From an uncultured Prevotellaceae bacterium (GTDB taxonomy: Bacteria; Bacteroidota; Bacteroidia; Bacteroidales; UBA932): a DNA stretch of 64,000 nucleotides. The stretch covers positions 1 through 64,000 of the forward strand of contig CAMVFZ010000001.1 of NCBI GenBank assembly GCA_947166905.1, read 5' to 3'. A model generated the notes under the pieces. That model saw only the letters and a list, made by a program, of their open reading frames with translations, had not been told where the DNA came from and searched no databases. Shown here piece after piece: positions 1 to 8,663 of the stretch. A program made the translations under genes and the position numbers. How positions within the stretch are numbered: position 1 is the first letter of the stretch; each line of letters starts with the position of its first letter.

Positions 1-83
1 TTTTTGATATTAGCTATTATGAAAAAACAAAAAAGTCAGAGGATATGTTTATACCACAACAGAAACAAGTCATTAATTTATAG
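1..83 (+). CDS. C-terminal tail of a gene cut by the window edge
   Basis: Reading frame 3 is open from the left edge to a TAG at 81-83 and gives a 26-residue tail ending in QKQVINL. A strong rho-independent terminator follows 11 bases later on the same strand, which supports a real gene end. Too little remains to assign a family. Confidence 0.4.
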   Translation, partial: FDISYYEKTKKSEDMFIPQQKQVINL

Positions 84-94
84 TTAACGTTTTC

Positions 95-124
95 AGCCCG
101 GAGCGTTCGCTCCGGGCTTTTCTT
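95..124 (+). terminator. Rho-independent terminator of the left-edge gene
   Basis: A perfect 10-bp GC-rich stem (95-104 with 109-118, GTTC loop) runs straight into a T-rich tract on the plus strand. It ends the partial gene to its left and separates it from the convergent argB. Confidence 0.85.
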
Positions 125-158
125 TGACAGGTGTCAGGAAGATGGGTGCTAGACCTGA

Positions 159-902
159 CTACGGAGTGACGGTGGTGCCGGAGGAGAGGGTGAAGGGGCA
201 GATGCGGACGGAGGCGGTGCCGGAGCGGAGGGCGGAGAAGGCGTTGGTCAGCTTGGGAATCATGCCGTCGGAAATGGTACCATCGGCCTTGAGAACCTCA
301 AAATCCGCAGCAGTAATAGCCGGAATAACGTTACCGGAAGCATCCAGAACGCCATCCTTCTCAAAACAAAGCAAAAGCTCAGCGCCAAGAGCAGAAGCCA
401 CAGACGCAGCAACAGTATCCGCATTAGTATTCAAAAGCTGGCCCGAGCCATCATGATTGATCGGAGACAACACCGGAGTAATACCCTGATCCAGAAGACT
501 GCAAAGAACGGCACAGTTCACAGAAGCCGGAGTAACATCACCAACGAAGCCATAATCAACACCATCCAGCGGAGCACGCCTACTGGCACTAATAACATTG
601 GCATCGCAGCCAGACAGGCCCATCGCATTACAACCAAGAGCCTGCAAGGAACTAACTATCAGCTTATTGCACCAACCCGCATAAGCCATCGTCACCACCT
701 GAAGAGTATCAGAATCCGTCACACGACGGCCAGCAATCTTGACCGGAGTCTGCCCCAACGCCTCCTGAAGACGCGAAGCCATAGCCCCACCGCCATGCAC
801 CAGAACCTTCTGACCCGGAAGCGCAGCAAACCGCGCGCAAAAATCCTGCAACGCCGCGGCATCATCAAGCACATGCCCGCCTATCTTGACAACCTTTATC
901 AT
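159..902 (-). CDS. argB: Acetylglutamate kinase ArgB
   Basis: Cytoplasmic amino-acid kinase that phosphorylates N-acetyl- (or N-succinyl-) glutamate, the second step of arginine synthesis. The N-terminus shows KIGGH (Lys6, phosphate binding) and a GGG loop at about 37-39; LLNTNAD and the C-terminal GMIPK motif with its conserved Lys are present. At 247 residues it is at the short end of the family and lacks the N-terminal helix of the arginine-inhibited hexameric form, so feedback control may sit elsewhere. Its ATG overlaps the TGA of argF' in an ATGA arrangement, making it the last gene of the arg operon. Confidence 0.93.
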   Translation of the reverse strand: MIKVVKIGGHVLDDAAALQDFCARFAALPGQKVLVHGGGAMASRLQEALGQTPVKIAGRRVTDSDTLQVVTMAYAGWCNKLIVSSLQALGCNAMGLSGCDANVISASRRAPLDGVDYGFVGDVTPASVNCAVLCSLLDQGITPVLSPINHDGSGQLLNTNADTVAASVASALGAELLLCFEKDGVLDASGNVIPAITAADFEVLKADGTISDGMIPKLTNAFSALRSGTASVRICPFTLSSGTTVTP

Positions 903-1846
903 AGCGACTCAAGCATTCTCTTAAGCACAGTCTGCGCCGATATCACCCTATTGGCAGCCTCAGGAATCACCAGAGAACGAGGCCCCTCGATAACATCGTC
1001 ACTAACAATCATATTACGCCTAACCGGCAAACAATGCATAAAGAAAGCATCATTTGTAAGCGCCATCTTCTCTGAAGTAACCGTCCAGGAACGATCCTGG
1101 CTAAGAACCTGGCCATACTGCTCGTAAGAAGCCCAGTTCTTGGCATAAACGAAGTCAGCGCCCTCAAGAGCCTCATCCTGATTATGCAGGACAGTAACAC
1201 CCTTGGTAAACTCCGGAGCAAGATCGTAACCCTCTGGATTGGCAATAACAAAATCATATCCAGCCATATCCATACCCTCCGCAAAAGAATTGGGCACAGC
1301 CTGCGGAAGAGCCTTCGGATGCGGCGCCCAGGTCATAACAACCTTGGGACGAGCCTTGGTCTTATGCTCCTCTATGGTAATAATATCCGCCAACGTCTGC
1401 AAAGGATGACGAGTAGCCGCCTCCATACTGAAGACCGGACGACCGGAATACTTAATAAACTGATTCAGAATCACCTCGTTATAATCATCCTCCTTACTCT
1501 TGAACTGAGCAAAAGAACGCACGCCGATAACGTCACAATAGCAGCCCATCACCGGAATAGCCTCCAGAAGATGCTCGCTCTTGTCACCATCCATGATCAC
1601 TCCCCTCTCAGTCTCCAACTTCCACGCACCCTGGTTCACATCCAGAACAATAACGTTCATACCAAGATTCATGGCAGCCTTCTGCGTACTAAGACGCGTA
1701 CGCAAACTATTGTTAAAGAACACAAGAAGAGCAGTCTTGTTCTTGCCAAGTTCCTGATTACCAAAGGGATTCTTCTTTATCTCAAAGGCCTCCTTAAGGG
1801 CCTGGTTCAAATCTCCCAGCTGATTTACAGAGGTAAATACTTTCAT
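899..1846 (-). CDS. argF': N-acetyl/N-succinyl-ornithine carbamoyltransferase (ArgF')
   Basis: Transcarbamylase that makes acylated citrulline from acylated ornithine and carbamoyl phosphate; this acylated route is known from Bacteroides and Xanthomonas. It carries the carbamoyl-phosphate motif SLRTR (residues 47-51) and HCLPVRRN near the C-terminus. The start used is the ATG at 1846, whose ATGA overlaps the argD stop; an in-frame ATG six codons upstream lies inside argD and adds MERTYE, which does not fit the family start. The B. fragilis succinylornithine enzyme is reported to have Pro90 and the Xanthomonas acetylornithine enzyme Glu92 at the specificity position; here residue 90 is Ser (DGDKSEHLLEAIP), so the acyl preference is open. 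Confidence 0.92.
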   Translation of the reverse strand: MKVFTSVNQLGDLNQALKEAFEIKKNPFGNQELGKNKTALLVFFNNSLRTRLSTQKAAMNLGMNVIVLDVNQGAWKLETERGVIMDGDKSEHLLEAIPVMGCYCDVIGVRSFAQFKSKEDDYNEVILNQFIKYSGRPVFSMEAATRHPLQTLADIITIEEHKTKARPKVVMTWAPHPKALPQAVPNSFAEGMDMAGYDFVIANPEGYDLAPEFTKGVTVLHNQDEALEGADFVYAKNWASYEQYGQVLSQDRSWTVTSEKMALTNDAFFMHCLPVRRNMIVSDDVIEGPRSLVIPEAANRVISAQTVLKRMLESL

Positions 1847-2967
1847 TTCGTAAGTTCTTTCCAAGCGTTAACAAATCTTTCTGCAGTTGCCAAATCAATG
1901 GTAAGCGACGGCAACAAACGAATCACTGAAGCCCCGGCGGCACCGGTAAAGAAATGCTTTTCAAAAAGCAACTTATCCCTAAGGCCGATGTACTCTTCCT
2001 TAAGCTCCAGACCAATCATAAGGCCCCTTCCGCGATACTCCTTAAGAGCCTTATCGCCCTCGAAAGCCTTTTTAAAGTAATCGCCCACCTTTGCAGCATT
2101 CTCTACAAGATGCTCCTCCTGCATAATCTCCAGCACAGCGATGGCAGCCGCACAAGCCAGATGATTGCCACCGAACGTAGTCCCCAGCATGCCGGACTTA
2201 GCCTTTATAGCCGGAGAAATAAGCACACCACCAATCGGGAAGCCATTTGCCATACCCTTTGCCGATGTTATGATATCGGCACGGATGCCGGCGTGCTGAT
2301 GGGCATAGAAAAGGCCGGTACGGCCGTAGCCGGACTGGATCTCATCCGCAATAAGCAAAGTACCCGTCTTGTCGCAAACAGAACGCAAGCCCTGCAGGAA
2401 TTCGTCCGTAGGCTCATAAATGCCGGCGACGCCCTGGATACCCTCTACGATAACGGCGGCGAACTCGCCCTTAATAAGAGCCTTCTCTACGGCCTGGAGG
2501 TCGTTCAGCGGCACAAACTGCACATTGGAAGTAGCATTGAAAGGCGCGCGGATGGCCGCATTGTCAGTAAGAGCCACAGCGCCGGAAGTACGTCCGTGGA
2601 AGGCCTTGCAAAAGCCCAGCACCTTGCTCCTGCCAGTCGCAAAAGAAGCCAGCTTAAGGGCGTTCTCGTTTGCCTCCGCTCCGCTGTTGCAAAGAAAGAG
2701 CAAATAATCGTCGTAACCGCTGGCCTTGCCCAGAAGTGCCGCCAACTTATCCTGAAGGCCGTTCTGCACGGCATTGGAATAGAAGCCCAGCGTACCCGCC
2801 TGCTTGCAAAGCGCCTGAACGTAGTGAGGATGGCAATGGCCCACGCTAATCACCGCGTGGCCGCCGTACAAGTCTGTATACTCAGTACCATCGGCATCCC
2901 AAAGCTTGGTGCCGAGTCCCTTGACGGGCTCTATATCCCAGCGTTTATATACATTGAATAAGTCCAT
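1843..2967 (-). CDS. argD: Acetylornithine/succinylornithine aminotransferase ArgD
   Basis: PLP-dependent class-III aminotransferase that converts acyl-glutamate semialdehyde to acyl-ornithine. The 374-residue length fits the family. The cofactor region shows FCNSGAEANENALK, the LIADEIQSGYGRTG block with the PLP-pyridine Asp, and the Schiff-base Lys in ITSAKGMANGFP. It begins one base after the argC stop and shares four bases with argF', so it is translationally coupled within the operon. The sequence does not separate acetyl from succinyl substrates. Confidence 0.93.
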   Translation of the reverse strand: MDLFNVYKRWDIEPVKGLGTKLWDADGTEYTDLYGGHAVISVGHCHPHYVQALCKQAGTLGFYSNAVQNGLQDKLAALLGKASGYDDYLLFLCNSGAEANENALKLASFATGRSKVLGFCKAFHGRTSGAVALTDNAAIRAPFNATSNVQFVPLNDLQAVEKALIKGEFAAVIVEGIQGVAGIYEPTDEFLQGLRSVCDKTGTLLIADEIQSGYGRTGLFYAHQHAGIRADIITSAKGMANGFPIGGVLISPAIKAKSGMLGTTFGGNHLACAAAIAVLEIMQEEHLVENAAKVGDYFKKAFEGDKALKEYRGRGLMIGLELKEEYIGLRDKLLFEKHFFTGAAGASVIRLLPSLTIDLATAERFVNAWKELTK

Positions 2968-2968
2968 A

Positions 2969-3916
2969 TCAGAAAGCCAATGCTTTAAGCCGGAGGCCGG
3001 TATCTTCCGGCAATCCCAGCATAAGGTTCATATTTTGTACAGCCTGCCCCGATGCCCCCTTGAGCAAATTGTCAATGACCGATGTAATCACCAGACGGTC
3101 ACCGTGCTTCTCAAGGCTTATCAGGCACTTATTGGTATTGATCACCTGTTTGAGGTCTGCCACACCGGGATAAAGGAAGGTAAACGGCTGACCCATATAA
3201 TAATCGGCATACAATGCCGATGCCTCCTCTATACTTAACCTGCAGGCAGTATGAAGGGTTGCAAATATTCCGCGGGTGAAGTCTCCCCTAACCGGCACAA
3301 AGTGCAGCTCGCCACCGGGTTTAAGGTTGCGGTTAATCTCCAGAAGATGCTGATGCTCAAATACTTTGTAAGCAGACATATTGCCACTGCGCCAGCTAAA
3401 GTGAGACGTAGCGCCAAGCTTTACTCCGGCGCCGGTACTGCCAGTAACGGCGGTAATCTCTACGTCATTCTTAAGCAGGCCGGCTGATGCCAACGGCAGC
3501 AGCGCCAGCTGAATGGCCGTTGCAAAGCAGCCGGGGTTGGCCACCTTGGACGCTTCCTTGATGCGCTCTTTCTGCCACTCCGGGAGGCCGTACACGTAAC
3601 CATCGGACTGGTCACGAAAATCCTGGGCCAAATCAATTACTTTGAGGCCGGCAGGTGCAGAGTTGCTGGCCCAAAAGTCCCTGCTCTTGCCATGCGCTCC
3701 GCACATGAAAAGAACATCTATGTCGTTGATATCCAGCTTCTCACAAAACTTAAGATCAGTCTCTCCGTAGAGGCCCTCGTGCACCATGGCAACCGGCTCG
3801 CCAGGATGGCTTTCAGACACCACCTGGGTAACCTGTACCCCCGGATGGTTGACAAGGATACGCAGCAGTTCCCCTGCCGTATATCCTGCTCCGCCTACAA
3901 TTCCTACCTTTACCAT
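2969..3916 (-). CDS. argC: N-acetyl-gamma-glutamyl-phosphate reductase ArgC
   Basis: NADPH-dependent reductase of acylglutamyl phosphate to the semialdehyde. The nucleotide-binding N-terminus is VGIVGGAGYTAGELLRIL, the catalytic Cys lies in ANPGCFATA, and the substrate-side stretch HFVPVRGDF is present. The 315-residue length is usual for the short (type 1) form. It starts two bases after the GNAT gene stop and is followed immediately by argD. Confidence 0.94.
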   Translation of the reverse strand: MVKVGIVGGAGYTAGELLRILVNHPGVQVTQVVSESHPGEPVAMVHEGLYGETDLKFCEKLDINDIDVLFMCGAHGKSRDFWASNSAPAGLKVIDLAQDFRDQSDGYVYGLPEWQKERIKEASKVANPGCFATAIQLALLPLASAGLLKNDVEITAVTGSTGAGVKLGATSHFSWRSGNMSAYKVFEHQHLLEINRNLKPGGELHFVPVRGDFTRGIFATLHTACRLSIEEASALYADYYMGQPFTFLYPGVADLKQVINTNKCLISLEKHGDRLVITSVIDNLLKGASGQAVQNMNLMLGLPEDTGLRLKALAF

Positions 3917-3918
3917 GG

Positions 3919-4482
3919 CTACTTCTCTCCGGGATGATGAATTTCAAGGTGCTCTGCAGGGTCAAAAAGAAGGCCGGTGCAGATACACATCTTATAGTCG
4001 TGGCTTACCAGGATGTCAAAATGACGGCAGCCTACACAGCCTTTCCAGAACTCAGGATCGTCCGTTAGCTCAGTGAACGGAACCGGACGGAAGCCGAACT
4101 CATAGTTCATCTTCATTACGGCAGCACCTGTGGTTATAGAGAAAATCTTGGCGTCCGGGAACAACTTGCGGGACAGCATAAATGTCTGTTCCTTAATAAG
4201 TTTAGCTATTCCCATGCCACGGAATTTATGTGCGACGATAAGGCCGGAGTTGGCAACGAATTTTTTTCCTCCCCAGGACTCGATGTAAGAGAAACCGGCG
4301 AATTCACCCTCGTCGGTAAGGGCGATGACAGCCTTCCCTGCCACCATTTTCTGAATTATATATTCCGGCGTCCTGTTGGCAATGCCGGTCTTTCTTTCAA
4401 GAGAAGAGGTGTAAATCTCGTCACAAATCTCCTGGGCGTATTTGCTGTGGCTTGCATCGGCCACCATTACATTAATATGCAT
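3919..4482 (-). CDS. GNAT acyltransferase, probable N-acylglutamate synthase of the arg operon
   Basis: First gene of the arginine operon, two bases ahead of argC. The GNAT core is visible as VAHKFRGMGIAKLIKEQTF (acetyl-CoA pyrophosphate loop of the R/Q-x-x-G-x-G/A type). Start set at the ATG at 4482: upstream codons lie in the promoter, where a TAnnTTTG box at 4504-4511 would place transcription start near 4497. No argJ or classic argA is seen, and genetic work in Bacteroides has implicated a GNAT from the arginine gene set as the missing N-acylglutamate synthase, so this role is a reasoned inference. A Cys-rich tail (residues in CVGCRHFD and MCICTG) is unexplained; it might bind metal. Confidence 0.75.
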   Translation of the reverse strand: MHINVMVADASHSKYAQEICDEIYTSSLERKTGIANRTPEYIIQKMVAGKAVIALTDEGEFAGFSYIESWGGKKFVANSGLIVAHKFRGMGIAKLIKEQTFMLSRKLFPDAKIFSITTGAAVMKMNYEFGFRPVPFTELTDDPEFWKGCVGCRHFDILVSHDYKMCICTGLLFDPAEHLEIHHPGEK

Positions 4483-4503
4483 ACTTCTTGAATATTTCGG
4501 CTG

Positions 4504-4511
4504 CAAATATA
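4504..4511 (-). promoter_or_regulatory. Candidate -7 box of the arg operon
   Basis: Reads TATATTTG on the minus strand, matching the Bacteroidota TAnnTTTG element, 22 bases upstream of the chosen GNAT start. No good TTTG -33 box is seen at the usual distance, so confidence is limited. Confidence 0.4.
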
Positions 4512-4682
4512 CAAACTTTTGAATATTTACCATAATATTTTACAGAAAACTCACATTTTCTGCATATTATACAGTATTTTTGCATATTCTCCGGTCTTTG
4601 CACAAGTCCGGCCGTCGCGAATCCGGCGAATGGGCAGGAATAGTAGGCACCTCGCGTCCTGCAGCAATAATAGAAGGGCTTA

Positions 4683-5999
4683 TTACTTGGTTTTGTAAAC
4701 CAGGTTGGCGTCCTTTATCATCTTACGGTAGTAGGATGATACGTCGCGCCAGTGGTAATAGGGATAACAATCGGTCTTCACAGGGATACTTGTCTCATTC
4801 TCGTTCATCAGGAACTTGACCAGTATATCTTTGGACTTAGGCTTGCGATAGAAGATCAACTGAATATTCGTAGCCATCGGTATAAGGCGGATGATAGAGA
4901 ATGTGGTATGGAGGTTCTCCATATCGTCCGTTGCGCCGATAGCTTCCTGGAAGCCAAGGACATAAGAGAATGGCAACACTACGCTGTCGTGGCCAAAACG
5001 CAGGCGAAGCCCCTTTTCGCCGGAGGCGATCATGGCGTCGGCCTCGTCCAGGAAGTTCTGCAAAAGCGGATAAACGCGCAGATAGCTCTTCTTGGAACCG
5101 GGCATAAGGCCCTCCCAGAGGCACCAGGCCGCATTGTATGAGCGGAAGCCATTGATCATTCCCTCCTCTCCAAAGACATCGTCAAACTTGAGGTTGAGCT
5201 CCGGAAGGCAGTACATGTCGGCGGCTACATTATAGAAGTCATCGGCAAAAGTGTACACGCCGTCTTTTTTCTCTGGCCATTTTTCAAAAAGCGCCTTTGC
5301 TTTGTCGGGATCCGTAAACATAGATTCCATATTATGGCTCCAGCTCATCATCTTCCTGCGGAACTTCTTTAGCTTGTGATAAAGCTCGTCGTCCGTAGGG
5401 CAATCGGGCACTTCGATAGTTTTATTGGCCTTGATATAGTAGAGGTCCTCTTCCTTGGCATCCATTGTAATGGACAGATCCGGGTTAAGGGTTTTGAGCT
5501 CTTCGCAGAAGTTCTCCATACTGCGGATAACGCGTTTGGAGGTGGATGAATTGGCATATACGGTAAGCGGCTGGCTTAGCAGAGCCTCGTAATTGCTGTA
5601 CATCCTTTTGGCGATTGCCTTGTGCTGGCGGCCACCCAGAGGGGTAAGACTGCCTTCCTTTCCCTTGGCATCGGTAGCCGCAAGTATAATACGGTTGCGA
5701 ACATCTTTGCCATATTCTGTCAGCAGGCCAAGAGTCAGGGCGGAATCAAGTTGCTTTACCAGGCGGCGATAATGCTTGTCGCTGGTCATGTATCTTGCTC
5801 CGTGGCGGCCGTAATGGCTGATGTAGAACGGCTCGTAGCCGGCCGGGGCAGGCGTAAGGTGCCCTGTGGGAACGGAATAATTTACATAATTACCCGCAGC
5901 AAGATCAATGTGGGAGAGAAGTTCTTCGCGGGAAGTCTGGGCGGCGGCGCTCAATCCAAGAAGCAGCAGGCCCAATAAGGCAAATCTTATTTTTGACAT
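4683..5999 (-). CDS. Secreted histidine phosphatase, MINPP-like (inositol polyphosphate phosphatase family)
   Basis: A 438-residue protein of histidine-phosphatase clade 2. A signal peptide (about 1-20, ending AAAQ) directs export. The catalytic motif RHGAR is at 65-69 and the proton-donor HD pair at about 337-338 (FGHDS). Overall length and layout resemble the Bacteroides MINPP-type phytases that release phosphate from inositol phosphates. The start is the ATG at 5999, because the upstream in-frame ATG at 6056 would put a second hydrophobic stretch ahead of a complete signal peptide. A second clade-2 phosphatase begins at 63457. Confidence 0.85.
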   Translation of the reverse strand: MSKIRFALLGLLLLGLSAAAQTSREELLSHIDLAAGNYVNYSVPTGHLTPAPAGYEPFYISHYGRHGARYMTSDKHYRRLVKQLDSALTLGLLTEYGKDVRNRIILAATDAKGKEGSLTPLGGRQHKAIAKRMYSNYEALLSQPLTVYANSSTSKRVIRSMENFCEELKTLNPDLSITMDAKEEDLYYIKANKTIEVPDCPTDDELYHKLKKFRRKMMSWSHNMESMFTDPDKAKALFEKWPEKKDGVYTFADDFYNVAADMYCLPELNLKFDDVFGEEGMINGFRSYNAAWCLWEGLMPGSKKSYLRVYPLLQNFLDEADAMIASGEKGLRLRFGHDSVVLPFSYVLGFQEAIGATDDMENLHTTFSIIRLIPMATNIQLIFYRKPKSKDILVKFLMNENETSIPVKTDCYPYYHWRDVSSYYRKMIKDANLVYKTK

Positions 6000-6112
6000 G
6001 TTTGACAAGTAATATTTCCACAAAATTAAGAAAAAAGAGACAAAAATCCTTATCACCCGCAGCCCATCCCCCGCAAGCGCTTTACTTCCGGCGAGCGTAT
6101 GGCTCCGTAGGG

Positions 6113-7192
6113 CTACCCTATCCGTAGTTTTATGCGGAAGCCTCTGGATGTAGGTTCTTCTATGATTTCACTACAGAGCGCGCGCAACTTGTCCATGGAA
6201 GGATGATCGGCCTTGAGCGGTGAAGTCTCCAGCCCCTCAACCATAAAGTCCACGAATGTATCCATAGACAATTCGCTGAAGGTGATACGCTCTGTGATGG
6301 GAATATATTCGGCCATGATATCCTTGAGCATAAGATCCGTCAAGGCAAGGGCCTTGTCGCATTTGTCTGCAATATTGTATTTGACGCAGAACTGCCTTAT
6401 CCGGCTCTCCATATCAAGGTAATCGAAGTCTTTGCCCTCTATCTGGAAAACTTCCTTGCGAATACGCTGTACAAAGGCCTTTGTGGCACTATGCACCGGC
6501 GACTCAAAGATCTGCTGCGGCGTTCCATCCTCGTAGATGATACCATCCTGCATATAGAAGATACGGGTGCTGACGTCACGAGCGAACTTCATCTCATGGG
6601 TAACTATCAGCATGGTCATACCTTCCTTTGCCAACTGACGGATTACACTGAGCACCTCCCCCACCATGGTCGGGTCCAGGGCCGATGTGGGCTCGTCAAA
6701 GAGTATGACCTCAGGCTTCATGGCCAGACAGCGGGCAATGGCTACGCGCTGCTTCTGACCGCCGGACAGATTGGACGGATAGACATCGGCCTTCTCTGCC
6801 ATTCCAACCTTGCGAAGCAGGGCCAGACCTTGTTCGCGGGCCTTTTCTGTGCTTTCCTTATGTATTTTACAAGGGGCGTATATCACATTTTCCAGCACCG
6901 TCATGTGGTCAAAGAGATTGAAGCTCTGGAAGACCATACCCATCTTCTGACGCATCTTATGTACCGGATAGTTTTTCTCCAGTATATTTTCTCCATTAAA
7001 CAATATACTTCCCCCTGTAGGAGGATCAAGCAGATTCAGGGCCCTGAGTAAAGTGCTCTTTCCTGTTCCAGAGGGGCCGATGATACTGATTACTTCTCCC
7101 GGTCGTATTTCGCAGTTCACGTCTTTCAGTACCTGAACATTGCTGCCATCGGGATTATGATATATTTTGCTGAGGTGAGAAACAGTAATCAT
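6113..7192 (-). CDS. Amino-acid-type ABC transporter ATPase with extra C-terminal domain
   Basis: Energising subunit of the polar amino-acid uptake class (GlnQ-like). Residues 1-245 hold Walker A GPSGTGKST (39-47), Q-loop Gln89, signature LSGGQ (142-146), Walker B ILFDEP (163-168) and the H-loop His199. Family members usually stop near 245; this one continues to 359. The tail contains LALTDLMLKDIMAEY and ends FRIKLRIG, a pattern like the N-box helix and last strand of RsbW-type HATPase domains, but the usual Glu and Asn of the N-box are replaced by Thr and Asp, so it would be catalytically dead. Its ATG overlaps the permease stop (ATGA). Confidence 0.9.
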   Translation of the reverse strand: MITVSHLSKIYHNPDGSNVQVLKDVNCEIRPGEVISIIGPSGTGKSTLLRALNLLDPPTGGSILFNGENILEKNYPVHKMRQKMGMVFQSFNLFDHMTVLENVIYAPCKIHKESTEKAREQGLALLRKVGMAEKADVYPSNLSGGQKQRVAIARCLAMKPEVILFDEPTSALDPTMVGEVLSVIRQLAKEGMTMLIVTHEMKFARDVSTRIFYMQDGIIYEDGTPQQIFESPVHSATKAFVQRIRKEVFQIEGKDFDYLDMESRIRQFCVKYNIADKCDKALALTDLMLKDIMAEYIPITERITFSELSMDTFVDFMVEGLETSPLKADHPSMDKLRALCSEIIEEPTSRGFRIKLRIG

Positions 7193-8655
7193 AGCACATT
7201 CTTTTTAGGTGAAGCAAGTTTAATCAGCGCGCCGATAAGCCATACCAGCAGGAAGTACAGAACTGTTACGAACAGCAAGGGGACGATGGCGTCAAATGTA
7301 CGGCTGCGAATGATATCACCCGCCCTTGTAATATCCTGAATTGCTATATAGCCAACGATTGATGTTCCCTTTAGCAACGATATGCACTGACCTTTGTACA
7401 AAGGAAGGCCAATTCTGATCGCCTGGGGAAGAACAATGTTGAAGAAGGTTTGCGATTTGGTAAAGCCTAAAGCCAGGCCGGCCTCTGTTTGCCCGTAAGG
7501 AATGGCGTCAAGCGAGGCTTTGTAGATATTGCTGACTCCGGATGCAAAGAAAAGCGCAAAGGTAATTATGGCCACAATGTCCGGAGAAACTCCCGTATTG
7601 GAAAAGACTACATAAAACATGATTAGCAGCAGCACCAGTTCCGGGATACCGGCAATGAAACTGCGGTACACTGCCGAACAAGAGCGAACCCACTTGCGGC
7701 GGCTCTTCATCATTGAATACAGTCCAACGCCAAGTATAGATCCAAGAAGGATGGCCAGTATGCTGATTTTCAGGGTCTTAAGCAAGCCATCAACAATAAA
7801 CCGCCAACGGTTCTCTACGATTAGGGTCTTGTGGATTCCCTTCTTTATCCAGGCAATGATACCATGGCTCTGGGCCTGGACATCATGGTCCAAAACGAAA
7901 TAGGCCGTGTGGTAAGAATGATATGGCTCAGAGAACAGGAATTTCTCTTGCCTTTCCGGGGTAACGAAGACAACTCCACACATAACATCGGCCTGTCCAG
8001 ACTGAACAGCCATAAAGCCGCTGGCATTGTCGTAAAGCTTTACTTCCAAGGGCCGATGCAGCTCCTTGGCCAATTCTCGCAGCAAATCAATCTCTATTCC
8101 ATACCACTCCCCATCTACAAGGAAGGAGATTGGCGCCGTCGGAAGAACTGTCGCTACGCGTAATGGCTTACCGGAAGCTTCTGACGGAATATGGGCATAG
8201 GATTCCGCCTCTGCATACTTGTCTGTCAGCCAGAAATCCTTGAGCTTCTGCATGGTACCATCTTCAATCAACCTGCGCTGAACGGCGTTATAGGTCTGGA
8301 CAAGCTCCGAATCTTCTTTTCCAAACAGGAAAGCCGTCGGGTAAGACTGATCTCCCAGCATGGCTATCTTTATGCCGTTCTCTTTTCTTATGATGGCATT
8401 GTAAACAACCTCGTCGTACATAGCAATCTCTGTCCGGCCGCTAAGGAGGGCCTGCAGCAGGTCGCTTGATGATTTATAAAGCTGGCAGTTGATATCCTTG
8501 CGGGAGCTTAATTCCGGTTCATATGCACAGCCTGCGATTGTAGCGACACTGTGCCCGGAGATGTCGTCATTGCAATTAAGCACTATGGTTTGCTTTTCCC
8601 GGCCGCATGATGCCAAAAGCAATGCAGATACAATTAATAGTACAATCTTTCTCAT
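7189..8655 (-). CDS. ABC transporter lipoprotein: substrate-binding domains fused to permease
   Basis: A single 488-residue chain combines a lipoprotein signal (LLLASC, Cys at about 17), two SBP_bac_3-like segments and a membrane permease domain. The first segment (about 25-155) resembles the second lobe and C-terminus of a binding protein; the second (about 160-275) begins PLRVATV and resembles the first lobe. The permease part (about 290-480) carries the EAA loop EAGLALGFTKSQTFFNIVLP that docks on the ATPase. With the neighbouring ATPase it would form a complete polar amino-acid importer. Translation of the two genes is coupled by a 4-base overlap. Confidence 0.88.
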   Translation of the reverse strand: MRKIVLLIVSALLLASCGREKQTIVLNCNDDISGHSVATIAGCAYEPELSSRKDINCQLYKSSSDLLQALLSGRTEIAMYDEVVYNAIIRKENGIKIAMLGDQSYPTAFLFGKEDSELVQTYNAVQRRLIEDGTMQKLKDFWLTDKYAEAESYAHIPSEASGKPLRVATVLPTAPISFLVDGEWYGIEIDLLRELAKELHRPLEVKLYDNASGFMAVQSGQADVMCGVVFVTPERQEKFLFSEPYHSYHTAYFVLDHDVQAQSHGIIAWIKKGIHKTLIVENRWRFIVDGLLKTLKISILAILLGSILGVGLYSMMKSRRKWVRSCSAVYRSFIAGIPELVLLLIMFYVVFSNTGVSPDIVAIITFALFFASGVSNIYKASLDAIPYGQTEAGLALGFTKSQTFFNIVLPQAIRIGLPLYKGQCISLLKGTSIVGYIAIQDITRAGDIIRSRTFDAIVPLLFVTVLYFLLVWLIGALIKLASPKKNVL

Positions 8656-8663
8656 TTGTGGTT

